From contig AP031355.1 of NCBI GenBank assembly GCA_037833965.1, forward strand, positions 16,951,501 to 17,015,500: DNA of 64,000 nt, in the 5' to 3' direction. The DNA is from Marchantia polymorpha subsp. ruderalis (taxonomy: Eukaryota; Streptophyta; Marchantiopsida; Marchantiales; Marchantiaceae). Shown piece by piece: positions 48,251-59,348 of this stretch. Position 1 is the first letter of the stretch, and each line of letters begins with the position of its first letter. The position numbers were made by a program, and so were the translations under genes. The notes below the pieces were generated by a model. That model saw only the letters and a list, made by a program, of their open reading frames with translations. It was not told where the DNA came from and searched no databases.

Positions 48251-48623
48251 CTCTTCTTTTCGAACAAAATACCATTCACGCAAATCGTCTCGTATTAGTC
48301 AGACTTTCTATGTAGCATCCTGCATAGTGGCTCTTCTGCCTTTTGTCGTTCAACTCTCAGTTGAGAATTTTCAGTGTGTGAGAAGCTCTGTAGAGATTTC
48401 ATTACCAATTTCCTCTACCTTCTTTCTCGACTGTTCTAAAATCTGGTGCTTGGAATTTATACAGACTTCTGGTGGGCCACGTTCTCGTCGCAAGAAGATG
48501 GGTTCCTTCTAGTCCAGGAACATACTCATAATCTTGCAAGTGTGCATAAGCCGAACTTGTGACAAACAAAAAATTTTGCCGTGTAAATGTGAGTCAAGTT
48601 TTAGTAGGTTCCAGGTCACCATT

Positions 48624-48664
48624 CGTCAAACGGCTCAAGGCGCTTAGAGCCTTGGCCTTTGACG
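48624..48664. repeat. Hairpin in the esterase 3' flank
   Basis: CGTCAAA...TTTGACG enclose GGCTC...GAGCC, giving a two-part stem with a roughly 10-nt loop, about 375 bp after the esterase stop codon. Confidence 0.55.
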
Positions 48665-51600
48665 ACAAGGGACAGAACCTCACCTAACGGGCACAGAAGA
48701 ATGTATCAAGATGAAAATGATGCTTGGAGTGGTTTGTTAAATTAGTTGATCAAGCTACAAGTTCACCGCCTCTATATCTATCGCCCCGTTGTCCATACCC
48801 ACTGCCATCTCAAGGTGAACTTCTTTACCCATGTCGCCAGGCATCGAAACAATCTGGGCATGAACGAGCTGCCCAAAGCTTATGCTCATCTCCTAGTGTG
48901 TTTACGCTTATCACTCAGAAGAGCATAAGAGTAGATTAGTGAAGGGCCCCTTGTCACCCCGGATCACTATACATCGAAAAAATTGACTTAGGAATTGACT
49001 TGTAAACTAGCAGAAAGATATTTTACCTTTAGCCGTATGATGTCTTAGGAAGACATAACATTCCCATGAATGGGTTCACTGCCCTGACCATACAACGATC
49101 AATAGAATTGCTTTGCACATTTTCTGGCCAGCAAGCAAAAGTCAGCGGCCATGAACCTTGATTCTGATGTTATTGATGAGGTAGAGCCATATAATATTCA
49201 CAGCGAGGGCTCTCCTGGAATACCATTGCAACCAGCCTTGTGAGTTGGTCTGTCTATACTATGCCTTTCTGAATGAGCTTGTCTCTGGAATTGATTGATT
49301 GTTTCGAGCACTGAAAGCATGAGCCTGGAATATCCAGTTTGAGATCGGTTGCCCGTCGTTTCTGAGCTCAAGCAGTACTGCTCAGAACCATGAATAAGGC
49401 TTTGGACAGAATAAAAAGCGTGTCAAGCGCGTTCTCTGCAACGTTGCCAACACACTGCACGATGGACCACAGATTTTCCATTGTACCCCACGTGGTTGAA
49501 TCACACTTTATTGTAAGAGTAAATAATACTTCACGGGTTTCCACAACTCCATTGTGTATCATCTCCCCCTTTACTGAAATGGAGGACACGGCAGACTGAA
49601 GATCACGGTTATGCATCATGCATCAGCCTCGGATGATCATGTTCTAGTTGCGTTTATCCCGTTTAGGGTTGTAGAAGCTGCACGGGCTCAAACCTTGCGC
49701 AAGACTTGCAGTTCTGTCTGTCAGACTCGGATCTCATTCACATGCACCTTACGCCATTTTGAAACTCTTTAGATTGGAATAGATTTGAGATAACCAAGGC
49801 GTCGAATATACGCAACTCTCGTAACCCTAGCTTTGTGCATGACATGTATATGCTCACCGTGTACTTCAAATGTTCTGTTCCCTTCTAAATTTTGCATCAA
49901 ATAGAAAGATGTAATTTTCTTACTCAAACAACGTAGAAACATGTATCTTGAAATTTGTGCACTTTTGTCATAAAAACTTTGTGATGATGAAATCTCAAGT
50001 CTAAGCTCTATAAGCATTTACCCATTTGGTCAATGTTCAGTCGTGTTTAGGCTCTACACTCCACATTCTAGATTCAAATGTCGAAGACTAAAACATAAAT
50101 GGTTAATCCGTCAATACGTAGCCAAACATCTACCATGCAAGAAAAGTCTGTCGGGAATATGGTACTTCCCAACAGAAGTTCTATGGTTTGAATAATGCTT
50201 GAGGTTGAGCTTTGTTTGTAGCCACTCCTATATAGACTAGTCGAGGCTGCCACATCCGTTCTAATTAACGGATGATTTGAAGCATTTACTTCTCCTCGGA
50301 AAACACCTGCAAGTCTTCATAGATTACACACAGATCCACCGAACAAGGTCAGCTATCTTCTGGTTGCAAAATCTGAATGACGCCATGGCTTCTTAAACCA
50401 TGCCAAACCAAAAGCGAAAATTACTACTTTACTTTTCCACTTTTCTGACTTAGAATACTGATGTGAGTCGAGCCAAAACAGTAGCTAGTGACTGAGAGCA
50501 CCCACCTCATGCTCTTCAATGGTGTCCTCTTGGGAGTACGTGACATCGACGCATGCACAGACATCGTCGGTATCTCGACGATGCAGCAATCAGAGTTAGT
50601 CATAACGACCACCACGATGAAGGTGTAGATTCCTCGACCCCATTGTTATCACTTGCAACGATGCACAACTGCAGCCACGGCAAGGCTATGTACTGAAGGG
50701 TGAGGAGAGAATGATATGCAAGTTACTTAAACCTTTCATGGATTAAACCAAAGCGTGACATATTGTAATATCAATGACAAGACTTCAATGAGATTTCATG
50801 TGCTCATGCGGATTTATAGAGAGTTTATATGATTCATGTTTATGTTACATGAAGTATTAGCCCAGCTTTGACCTCACCTTTTTTCTTGTGGAGATAACAT
50901 GTATTTGTAATAGTCGAAATAGATGAAATTTATGGGTTCAAATAAAGATCCATTGCTGCTAATCACTGACATTGCCTACAATCCTTTTTTCACAGATCTT
51001 TCTTCATCCACACGCATACATGGTCCTTGGTCGTCGATGTGTTCTTCGATTCAATTGTTTTCCGCATTCATCACAGCGTTCCATGATCGATCAGATATGT
51101 CCCGACATCTACAGCCTGAAACGCATGTGATGGTCCGACATGCGCCCAACCCCTTACTGCAGCGACATACGATGTGCGCTGAGTGTTTGGTTGCAGAATC
51201 CGTAGTTCTTAGTACAGAGCTGGATAGTAAGTCACATGAACATTGAAAGCTTCATCAGCAATAAGGTATTAACTGACACGAAAGCTGCTTCACTTGCAGA
51301 TACAAAAGCCTATGAAGCCAACGCTCAGATGTAGCGTCTAAGTCAGAGCCGAACGGTTCCATAGATTCAAGCCTAGGGTTAAAGGCTTGATGCCACTGCA
51401 GCATTTGGTCCCATCTTTAAGGTTCATCTTTATGCAATTTGCACGGCGTCATTCTGAGCTTGATTTATAAAAATCTGATGGTTGAGGCATCACATACTAA
51501 AAGATATGAAAATTTCAAATATTTATTACCCTCAAACAAACAATGAGAGCAACTGTATAGACATTGTAAACATGCCAGTCCCACATCAAAGAAAAAATTG

Positions 51601-52067
51601 CGTTAAAAGTCTATCTCATCACACGAATGGGGTATTTGCTCATCAGGATGATTGCAAGCCTGTTTGCTCTCTATTTCATCATCCATCGTCTTGGGCCCTG
51701 AGGATCTTTCGGTGGGTGTGAATCAGATTACTGCATTCATCAATTTCGACATCCTGTAGTGGTGCAAAACCGTGAGCAGTTGTCTATTACAATAGTTGTG
51801 AAGCAAGAGTTCCAAAAAACCAAATTTAATTGTTGGGAGCGAAGCAGACGAAGACATGTTTCTTCTAGTGGTTTACAGTGAATTGGTAATGATGGGTACT
51901 TTCAATATCTATGCTCGCATAGATATTTCGGTTACCAATAAAGGTTGACAATCTGACTGATTTTCCTGATAACTTGTACTCAGAAAAAGTTTTCAAGATA
52001 TTCGATTCTGACATCTATTCTATTGGTTCAACTTATCTCAAGAACCGAGACTTTTCAGATTCTGATC

Positions 52068-52099
52068 GAACACTAGAATTCGCTAGAATTCTAGTGTTC
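52068..52099. repeat. 13-bp inverted repeat with 6-nt loop
   Basis: GAACACTAGAATT (52068-52080) is exactly complementary to AATTCTAGTGTTC (52087-52099). CGCTAGAATTCTA is repeated directly at 52081 and 52103, so three related half-sites lie within 50 bp. Confidence 0.8.
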
Positions 52100-52740
52100 T
52101 TACGCTAGAATTCTAAAAGCGTCAAACTCTACGCGCTAGATGGATTTCCCTGAAAACAGGGAATAACAGGCCCCTAGACACCTCAAGAAACCTCATGTAT
52201 TTGTGTCTAACGTGATAGTTCCTGTAGCTGGCAATTCAATGATTAGTGATTCTTCAGCTGTTGAGACATAGAGTTTGTATCAATTCCGCTAGTAAAGCAC
52301 GTATCTTAAGGGATGCTCAATGGACGTCACATAATGTCAATCATGAAATGTCTGTATTCTATCCTTCGCAAGTCGAACATAACGATAATTAGAAGTGAAG
52401 CTCTCTGGTCAGACCTTTCCTTCTGACAATATCAGATACCAGACGAGTATTTGCCGCGTCAAAAGCAAGCACGATCATATGTTTTTTCACGTGCTAGCTT
52501 GTTTCATAGCAGGAGCTTTCACCATATTGCCAACATTTGAATCAGCCAAATGTTCCATACGATTAAATATTACACTATTGAAATTCCGAACAACGATGAA
52601 GATATGAATCCCCGCGGGGGTATTTCACTCAGCAGGACAGAAATTGCTAATGTCCTAATACATGCCAATAGAAGCTTCAGGAGTTCTATATGAATGAACC
52701 ACTAAGATCTGTTCGAAATGGAGAGACGAGTGAGTCCGAA

Positions 52741-53481
52741 TCAAGGCTTGGAAAAATATTTCACACAGTACACGAACAGAACCAAACCCAAGGCTATCAA
52801 AATGGATTGCCACACTCTTCTGAAGACACACCCATTCCCATTCCCCTCACTGTAGGAAGGTGGAGGAATGTTGACGACGTGGTCAGATCTGCAGATCAGT
52901 GGAGCGGATAGAGACTGTGACGGTGAAGAAGGAATCGGTGAATAAGGAAGAACTTTTACTCGTCCTTCCACTACAGGACGAGTAAAAGATGGACGCGGGG
53001 GCAAAGTCGAAGACGAATGGGCTGTCCTTGCGATCAGTTGTTCGATCAGTGACTGATCAGTTGCTGCGGATGAATGTGGGATTCCTTGACGAGGCTGATC
53101 TCGTGCTCGATTCTTAAATGTCTTCCGACATCTGCCTCGTACTCTGGGCCAGAATGAATTCTTCTCCAGCACGGCCTTCAGCTCCAAATTGTTGATAGAT
53201 TCTGCAAATCGAGGATGCCAATGGTAAGGAACAATTTTTACAGTCACAGTCGAGATCCTGGCCTTCTTGAAAATCCAGAGCCGTCTGTTGTCCAGCGACC
53301 ACAGGCGTCCTTCATGTTTCACAACGTTGAGGGCGGGGAAATCTGTAACTTTGATCACCCCTTGCAAGATCGATTCCACAGTGTCATCAATCCGTTGACC
53401 TTCTCGAGGCTTTCTGAAATGACAACTGATGGAATCTTGCGTGAACAAAAGCTCCTGAACATTGACCTCCGCAGTAGCCAT
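52741..53481 (-). CDS. ParB/sulfiredoxin-like domain protein with C-terminal membrane anchor
   Basis: An intronless 246-aa frame starts MATAEVNVQELLFTQDSISC. Residues about 5-80 look like a ParB/Srx-type domain: VNVQELLFTQDSI, a helical segment IDDTVESILQG, FPALNVV, and the diagnostic GRLWSLDNRRLWIFKKA (Asp64, Asn65, Arg66, Arg67). In the ParB/Srx superfamily this arginine-rich turn binds nucleotide or phosphate. Residues about 105-215 are a Ser/Pro/Arg-rich, probably disordered linker. Near the C-terminus VWQSILIALGLVLFVYCVKY is a single hydrophobic segment followed by FSKP, the layout of a tail-anchored membrane protein facing the cytosol. The combination of this domain with a tail anchor is unfamiliar to me, and no function can be assigned. 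ATG 53481 was chosen as the first ATG of the open frame. The linker-coding DNA contains a perfect 13-bp hairpin. Confidence 0.8.
   Translation of the reverse strand: MATAEVNVQELLFTQDSISCHFRKPREGQRIDDTVESILQGVIKVTDFPALNVVKHEGRLWSLDNRRLWIFKKARISTVTVKIVPYHWHPRFAESINNLELKAVLEKNSFWPRVRGRCRKTFKNRARDQPRQGIPHSSAATDQSLIEQLIARTAHSSSTLPPRPSFTRPVVEGRVKVLPYSPIPSSPSQSLSAPLICRSDHVVNIPPPSYSEGNGNGCVFRRVWQSILIALGLVLFVYCVKYFSKP
52953..52988. repeat. 13-bp hairpin inside the ParB-like coding sequence
   Basis: CTTTTACTCGTCC and GGACGAGTAAAAG flank a 10-nt loop. On the coding (minus) strand it lies in the region for the disordered linker (SFTRPVVEGRVKV). Confidence 0.85.
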
Positions 53482-53819
53482 CACCTCGAGATATTCAAGT
53501 CCCTAATCTGAGACACAGACAACACAAGAACGATGGTATGCAAATCCCATTGCAGGTGATAGATAGCACTCAGCACTGACGTCCACTGAAAACGAGATCC
53601 ATCGTGAATCGGCTCGATCGTTCGGAAGGAACGAGGAGTATAGTATCAGAACTCTCGTAGCTTGGCATGTTTGAACAGAAGGCGAGCTTCAATAACATGA
53701 AGGAGTCCTCGTCTGGGGTACTCAGGTCAACCGCGGTCTCAGATATCTTCTTCTTGCGTCACATCCCTCCCTTGTTGCACCTTTACGACTTTCGTGGCAT
53801 GCACCTCAGACAAACGTGA

Positions 53820-53975
53820 CTTCCCGAGATTACGAGGCACAAGCCAGGAGAATGCTTTAGGATTCTTCCCCTTTTCCCTTGTCAGGAATATTTGGGTTGT
53901 AATGTGTTTTTCAGTCTTTTCACCGTTTGGTCCCACTGGGTTGATTTATACACCATTACCCAACATACCTGTGAC
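53820..53975 (+). mobile_element. LINE-like 3' tail fragment, copy 2
   Basis: The segment shares TTTTCCCTTGT, TGTGTTTTTCAG, CTTTT-ACC-TTTGG and GGGTTGATTTAT, in order and spacing, with 62040-62130, which follows a decayed retrotransposon reading frame. It is therefore probably another truncated 3' end of the same non-LTR family. The coding part is not recognisable here. Confidence 0.55.
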
Positions 53976-55886
53976 GTTAACTTGATGTACTGCAAAACAA
54001 AAATCTGTTTTTTAAGATGTATGGACAACGCAAACGGCAGCCGACCCTGTTTAGCCTCAACACACAATAGAAAAGAGATACTTTTCTTAGTCAGTGCAAT
54101 GTACTCGGGAGAATTTTATGTTCCCAGTAGGACATTTGGTGGGAGGTTGATAGCGAGCAGGTATGAGTTTACGATTTAAAGTGTACCCAAAGTAGCCCTT
54201 ATATTCCTCGGCCTCTGTGGTTTTTCTGGAAGACTTGTGCAAGCCTTTTAAGGATAGAATTTTATGCCGAAGTATAAAACTTTATGAAGATATCGCTTGG
54301 AATGGAATAATGTTCACTATGCCCCGGGATGGCCACCATCCTTCATATTTCATAGCAAAATATTGAAAAAATCAGGTTCCACTAGTGTTCCCTCCTTATA
54401 CTCGATCTTTTGTTGTTACGCTCTATGATACAATATGACGAAGTATCACTCTAGACGTGGTATGGATAATTGGTTATTCATAGATCCCTTGATTGATACA
54501 TGTCTAGATTTGCAAGATTGATATTTTAAAAAATACTTTAAAACATATATTCAAATTAGTATTAAGTCCGTTTGTGAATGGAAATCATATTTTAATCAGA
54601 TGTCTCGTATTTGAATCTATATTTACAAGCACAATTATTTGTGAAAGTCTTGCATGAAAGGTGGGGCTTCTCAAATTTGTGATTTACTTAATTTGAAATC
54701 TCTATGTATTGATAAGGTTGAAATCCAAAAACAATTAGAGTTCGAAGTATTCAGATATTGCTCAAATATTTCCACATTTTGTCTTTCTTGCTAACTCTAT
54801 CAATGATGATAATGATACGGTTGGACATAAAATAATATATAATCTCAACATAATGATACGGTTGGAGTTTATGCATGCAGTGTAAAACCAACCTACCTGA
54901 CATTCTGAACCTCCAGCAAACCCACCTGTACAGCGATATGTCACCAAGTGAAAATAGAAACTGCAGTGAGAGGTGCCGGAGCCATCACAAGGTACTGCCA
55001 CAGGCATAATTTAAAACCTATTATCACCACAGGCACTGAAGTAAATATCATATTCTTATTTGTCCCTGATCCCCGTACGTCAATCGAGGAAGTCGTGTTG
55101 TACACTTTGGAGATCTTGCGGATGATTAAGCTTCTGACGAGATGAGATGTTCTTGCTGAGATTCATTACCATTTCTCAAAAAGTTTCGGATCCTGGAGTT
55201 TCACTTACTATCCACACGTCGCATCGTCCGCCAAAGCGTCCGAGACCATCATTCTGATCTGTAACCTTGGGCATCAGAGGAATACGAATCTTTTCCGCAA
55301 GGCTCTTCTTGGACCCATCAGATGTTGTTCATGTAAGGAGTCGGAGAGTACTAAAACCATGGTATAAAACGCTCAAGGGCCGTCGCCAGTTCGAAATTTG
55401 AATGATTAGTCTTGCTAATTGATGTTGTTGAAGACAACGACGTCAAAATCTCTCCCTGACTGCAAGAAAGTTGCCACTGAGAAGGCCTTTGGATCGATCC
55501 AGAGGAGCCTGTGTCGAGAACGTCTCAAACCGTGCACGAAACCAACACTAAGCGGATGGCAGAGCTCTGATGATAGGCAGGGTCGAAGGATTGGGCCGAA
55601 GGTGAGATGGTGAGCTTACCTTTGTCGATGGGTGAGGTTTCAGCAAATCTGAGCCTGATGTGGACCTCGAGGATCTGTTATCTCGCTGTGGTACTTCTCG
55701 ATTTCGGACTCATCTCACTCAGCGCAACTTCAACACTCTTAATACTACGAAGCCCGGCATGTATAAAATCTCCCTGGATGCTACTTCCGCGACTTCCTCA
55801 CACAATTCGTTCGCGTCCGATCCCACTTCCTCGTATTTCTGCTCCCAGTCTTCAGCTAAGTCTCATGGATCTCGCGTCCTAACCAC
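53976..55886. other. Spacer with AT-rich patch 54250-54850
   Basis: 54250-54850 is AT-rich and featureless. 55640-55886 is richer in GC and reads a protein-like plus frame (LEDLLSRCGTSRFRTHLTQR), which could be a 5' exon of the hypothetical gene at 55887 or unrelated. Confidence 0.35.
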
Positions 55887-56255
55887 ATGTGGGAGATGCA
55901 ATCTTTGCGCCATGTGACGATAGAGGAGGCTTACTTTCTGACGATGCGCAATGTAGACGTTTCTCAGATACAGCAGAGAATCGTACCGAAGCAGATGGGA
56001 AGCTTCAAAAGTCGGTTTTCGAATGACAACTTCATGCAGTTTTCCATTCTGGCCATGGAGAATGTCTGCATAGATCTCACTGGAGCTCTTGAGCTATTCG
56101 AGACCAGCACAGAAGAAATTATGCCCAACATCTCGGGACTTTCGGCGAATCCTGAACTGTATTATCTGTGGAATGAAATTTACAACTGCACTGGGAACAT
56201 CAGCACCATTCACGGCGTGATGGCTCTAAAGCTGCAGGAGAAAGCAGTGCGCTAA
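55887..56255 (+). CDS. Hypothetical protein, 122 aa
   Basis: An ATG-to-stop frame starting MWEMQSLRHVTIEEAYFLTM. The composition is protein-like and mainly helical, with segments FSILAMENVCIDLTGALELF and ELYYLWNEIYNCTGNISTIH. No family is recognised. Just upstream, in a different frame, another protein-like stretch (55640-55886, with CGRCNLC near its end) could be a preceding exon or a frameshifted part of the same gene, but no convincing GT-AG junction was found. It may be an exon, a small gene or a pseudogene remnant. Confidence 0.3.
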   Translation: MWEMQSLRHVTIEEAYFLTMRNVDVSQIQQRIVPKQMGSFKSRFSNDNFMQFSILAMENVCIDLTGALELFETSTEEIMPNISGLSANPELYYLWNEIYNCTGNISTIHGVMALKLQEKAVR

Positions 56256-59200
56256 AAAAAAAAACCTTCAGAATTTCACGACAGTGAGGTGCAATTGGAA
56301 GAAATCGATGGTTGTAGAAAGCGTGAAGTACTCGTTCACCTGAAAAATTGACTGCCAATTGCTCCGACCGGAAGTGACCATCGAGAGGAGAGAACAAACT
56401 CCAGCGTCTCAGACAATCGCCTCCGAATATGTACTACCGTCGGCCCCGGCGACTGCACATTCGAGAACGACACGAACGACGGCGGATACAGCGGAAAGAA
56501 ACACTGACCTTCAACGGCTCCCGTAATATATCGATACGTTCGCGGATTCTGATGCCTGGGAACTCAGCATGGCGAGCGGCACCAGGCTCCAGCTCAGTCA
56601 CGCTCCTCAGCGTCAACGAGCGTCGTCCGACGCTCAGGCGCCCGGCAAACGGAGCGAAAGTGACGCGCTGGACGTACACAGCGGCGACCACGCAGTCAAG
56701 GACTTCCCTCCAAGACTGATCGGAGAATCGGCCGAAAGATATACTGGTTGTACACCGGATCGAATGCCTGAACCCCAGTCAAAAGGCTAACTTTGCATTT
56801 CGACCGTGAAAGTACAGTAGAGCACTTTAGTCAATCCAAGTTACCGACTCTTTGGATATTGTCCATCTAGATCGCGCTCTGAGTTACCGTCACGAGGTGG
56901 GCCCCGGACATCGACAAGACAAGGGGCTCTTTTCTGCAGATTACCACGTAGCAACAGCCCTTCAACCACGTTACCAGTTTGTCCCTTCTCCTCCCTCCCA
57001 ACCCCGAGCGAGAGTTAAGATTCTACGGCGCAAGCTTGAACAACGTCGAAGTTTTGTGAGTGGTATGAATATGAAGAATGACTGATTAGATCGGTGCATG
57101 CATTGAGAAAAAGCATTATTCTCTTCCTCGCTTGATATCTTAATTTTTTAATGCCACGATAGTCAGCCAGCCAAGGAAACCACCTCTCCAGCGGCGCAGG
57201 GTTGGTCCTCCCCTCCCTGCAACCTCTAAAGCTGATGGCGCTGCCTTGCTACCACCTGATCCTGCTCTTTCGGCTTCGGTGGCTAGAACCACCCAGGGTA
57301 CCTTCGCATGATGTGACCGAAATTGTCCTTCTGTCACAGCCCTCACCGAAGGGATGTCGGTATCGCGAGCCCTTCCGTTTAGCTGTTCCGTGGCAAAACT
57401 GCGAGTATGCGGTAATGGCGGAATCTCTCTGACACACAAGCAAACCTGCCATCAGCTACAATACTGACTAAGAGATCTCATTTCTCTGATTTCGTATTAG
57501 ACCCTACTCTGGTAATTCGTTGAGAGCTCCTTCAAGAAAACACTCGATTGCCGTATTTGCAATAAGTCATATAACGTAGACACTTGAATTGAAGACCAAA
57601 AGTAGAATTGTTGCTCATGTTTCCCATTGTTGCTCTTCCTTTCATTTGGGATTAGGTGGGAAAGTGTACATGAATCGTTTATTGGTCAACTTGTATCTTA
57701 TTACCATTAGTCCTGACATCAGAATTTCCTGGAGGAAGCAATGGTAATCACTGGATGCCTACATCACAACACAAACCGCATACATCCATGTCAGAACAAG
57801 GTCCCTCAGTAATGGTCCTCACGCCGCCTGTTTCTATTAGACAGGATACATATTGCAGTCAAGAAGGTTTCATCGGGCTGTAGACTTCAAATGGTAGCCT
57901 GGTACTTGTACGGCTCTCTTTACTTCCTGTACAGAGGCCTGATCTTAAGATTCTCTGCAGGGCAGCCGGCCAGCAAACTTCAATTAAAATACAAAAACAG
58001 ACATCGTCGATAAAACAATTTTAGAGAAACCATCTGAACCACGTGGGTAGCTTAAGTCTATACCTGGACAGAAGCAATGCTTATCACCAGTTACTCCGTC
58101 TAATCAGCAGGAAGTTTTCTTGATGATTTTTTTTTAACATCTTTCCGGAAGACCTTCTGCAAAATGGGCTTTTACACAAACACCGAAATGCTTCGATGGG
58201 ATGTTCGTTGTCATCAGAATCTATCTTGTAATCCTACGCAGTAGCAAAACATAAGTAAAACTCCCTAAGCAAGTCTAGGAAGAGTGAACTCAAGACACCC
58301 AGCTCAGAAGACCTTTCAAACGAGCGGGAACAGAAGAGTCCGAACAATTTTAGATATATCTTAGCACTCTTCGTTTCTCTTAAAAGGTATTTGTAGTTAG
58401 ATAAACCCTACGTTCTATAATAAATCAAATGCAAGGGATAGAGAAGAAGTTTGAACAATGTTGTACGAAGGAAAATAATAACATGATTCAAGTCCTCAAC
58501 ATCGATACAACAAAGTGAAGTGCATCAATGCAGCACTGAGCAGAGGAACAGAATTTTCACAAAAGTCTGAAGATATACATATACTGTACAGAAAGTGCAG
58601 AAAGTACATGAGAAAAAGTAGATGGTAGGCAAAAGAGTATGTAATTAACACTGACAAGAAAACAAACTTGGAAATTTGAACGAAAAGCAAAATTATCAAA
58701 TGAATTCTATCATATAAAAGTTGAAAAATACTGAAAATCATAAAATTCTTGAATTTTTAAAGAAACAAATAGTTCTTTAAATCAAGAGATGCGAGACATT
58801 AACAGCATGTTAGGTCCTTTCAAAGAACTGACGATAACAAATTCGACTACTTCGGTCCAGATAACCATACCAAGGATGCATCGCGGAACAAATGTTTACA
58901 GTACGCTTGCATTTGATACTGTACCACTCTGATAACTTCAGAAACTGAGCAGGTTTGAAAGTCCATAACTATCGAAGCTTTTATGAGAGAGAGATTACCC
59001 AAGTTAACTCATTTGCTCGGACTGCATGGCGGGTGAAGAAAGCTACATGAACTAACATTTCAAGGCAGATGAATATGAATGATGTTATTCTTATTCATAT
59101 TAACATAGTTATATCATAGTTAGAACTATGATATAATTCAGAGGGCCCGCACTTTCAGTTTTTCATTCGTATGGAATTTCACTTCCCGATTCACTATGAG

Positions 59201-59276
59201 GTCGCAGTATCAAATAGCGACATTTAGAGTAGACGCTAAGGTACTGGTATGTATTATTTCAAGTCTCGCACATCGA
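56256..59276. other. Intergenic with GC-rich, coding-like patches
   Basis: 56400-56800 is unusually GC-rich. On minus, two frames in succession (FDPVYNQYIFRPILRSVLEG, then VYVQRVTFAPFAGRLSVGRR) read protein-like but are separated by a stop and frameshift, suggesting a decayed gene. 57140-57440 is another GC-rich patch with long open frames on both strands. 57450-59276 is featureless, intermediate to AT-rich. Confidence 0.35.
59109..59136. repeat. 13-bp near-perfect palindrome
   Basis: TTATATCATAGTT (59109-59121), two bases, then AACTATGATATAA (59124-59136). It lies about 140 bp upstream of tRNA-Thr. Confidence 0.8.
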
Positions 59277-59348
59277 GCCTTTATAGCTCAGTGGTAGAGC
59301 GTCAGTCTTGTAAACTGAAGGTCTGGTGTTCGATCCACCGTGGAGGCA
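59277..59348 (+). tRNA. tRNA-Thr (anticodon UGU)
   Basis: Seventy-two nt fold into a class I cloverleaf: acceptor GCCTTTA/TGGAGGC with discriminator A, D arm TAGCTCAGTGGTAGAGC (box A), anticodon stem TCAGT/ACTGA with loop CTTGTAA giving anticodon TGT, variable loop, and T arm with GGTTCGA-like GTGTTCGATC (box B). The acceptor stem contains two G-U pairs (U5-G68, U6-G67). No intron and no encoded CCA, as for nuclear genes. The next T run (CCTTTTATG) is about 30 bp downstream. Confidence 0.95.

Larger units (their letters stand above)
48251..52300. other. IAH1 3' flank and long spacer, no gene recognised
   Basis: 48251-48660 probably contains the esterase 3' UTR, with a hairpin at 48624-48664. 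Beyond that, frames of 60 to 107 codons occur on both strands; the most protein-like is 83 codons on minus at 49368-49619 (contains GVVETREVLFTLTIKCDSTT), but no family was recognised. Confidence 0.4.

Noticed and set aside
49368-49619. 83-codon minus-strand frame with some protein-like sequence
   Set aside because: Has an ATG and looks mildly convincing, but no family, no neighbouring exon and short length; left out as unsupported.
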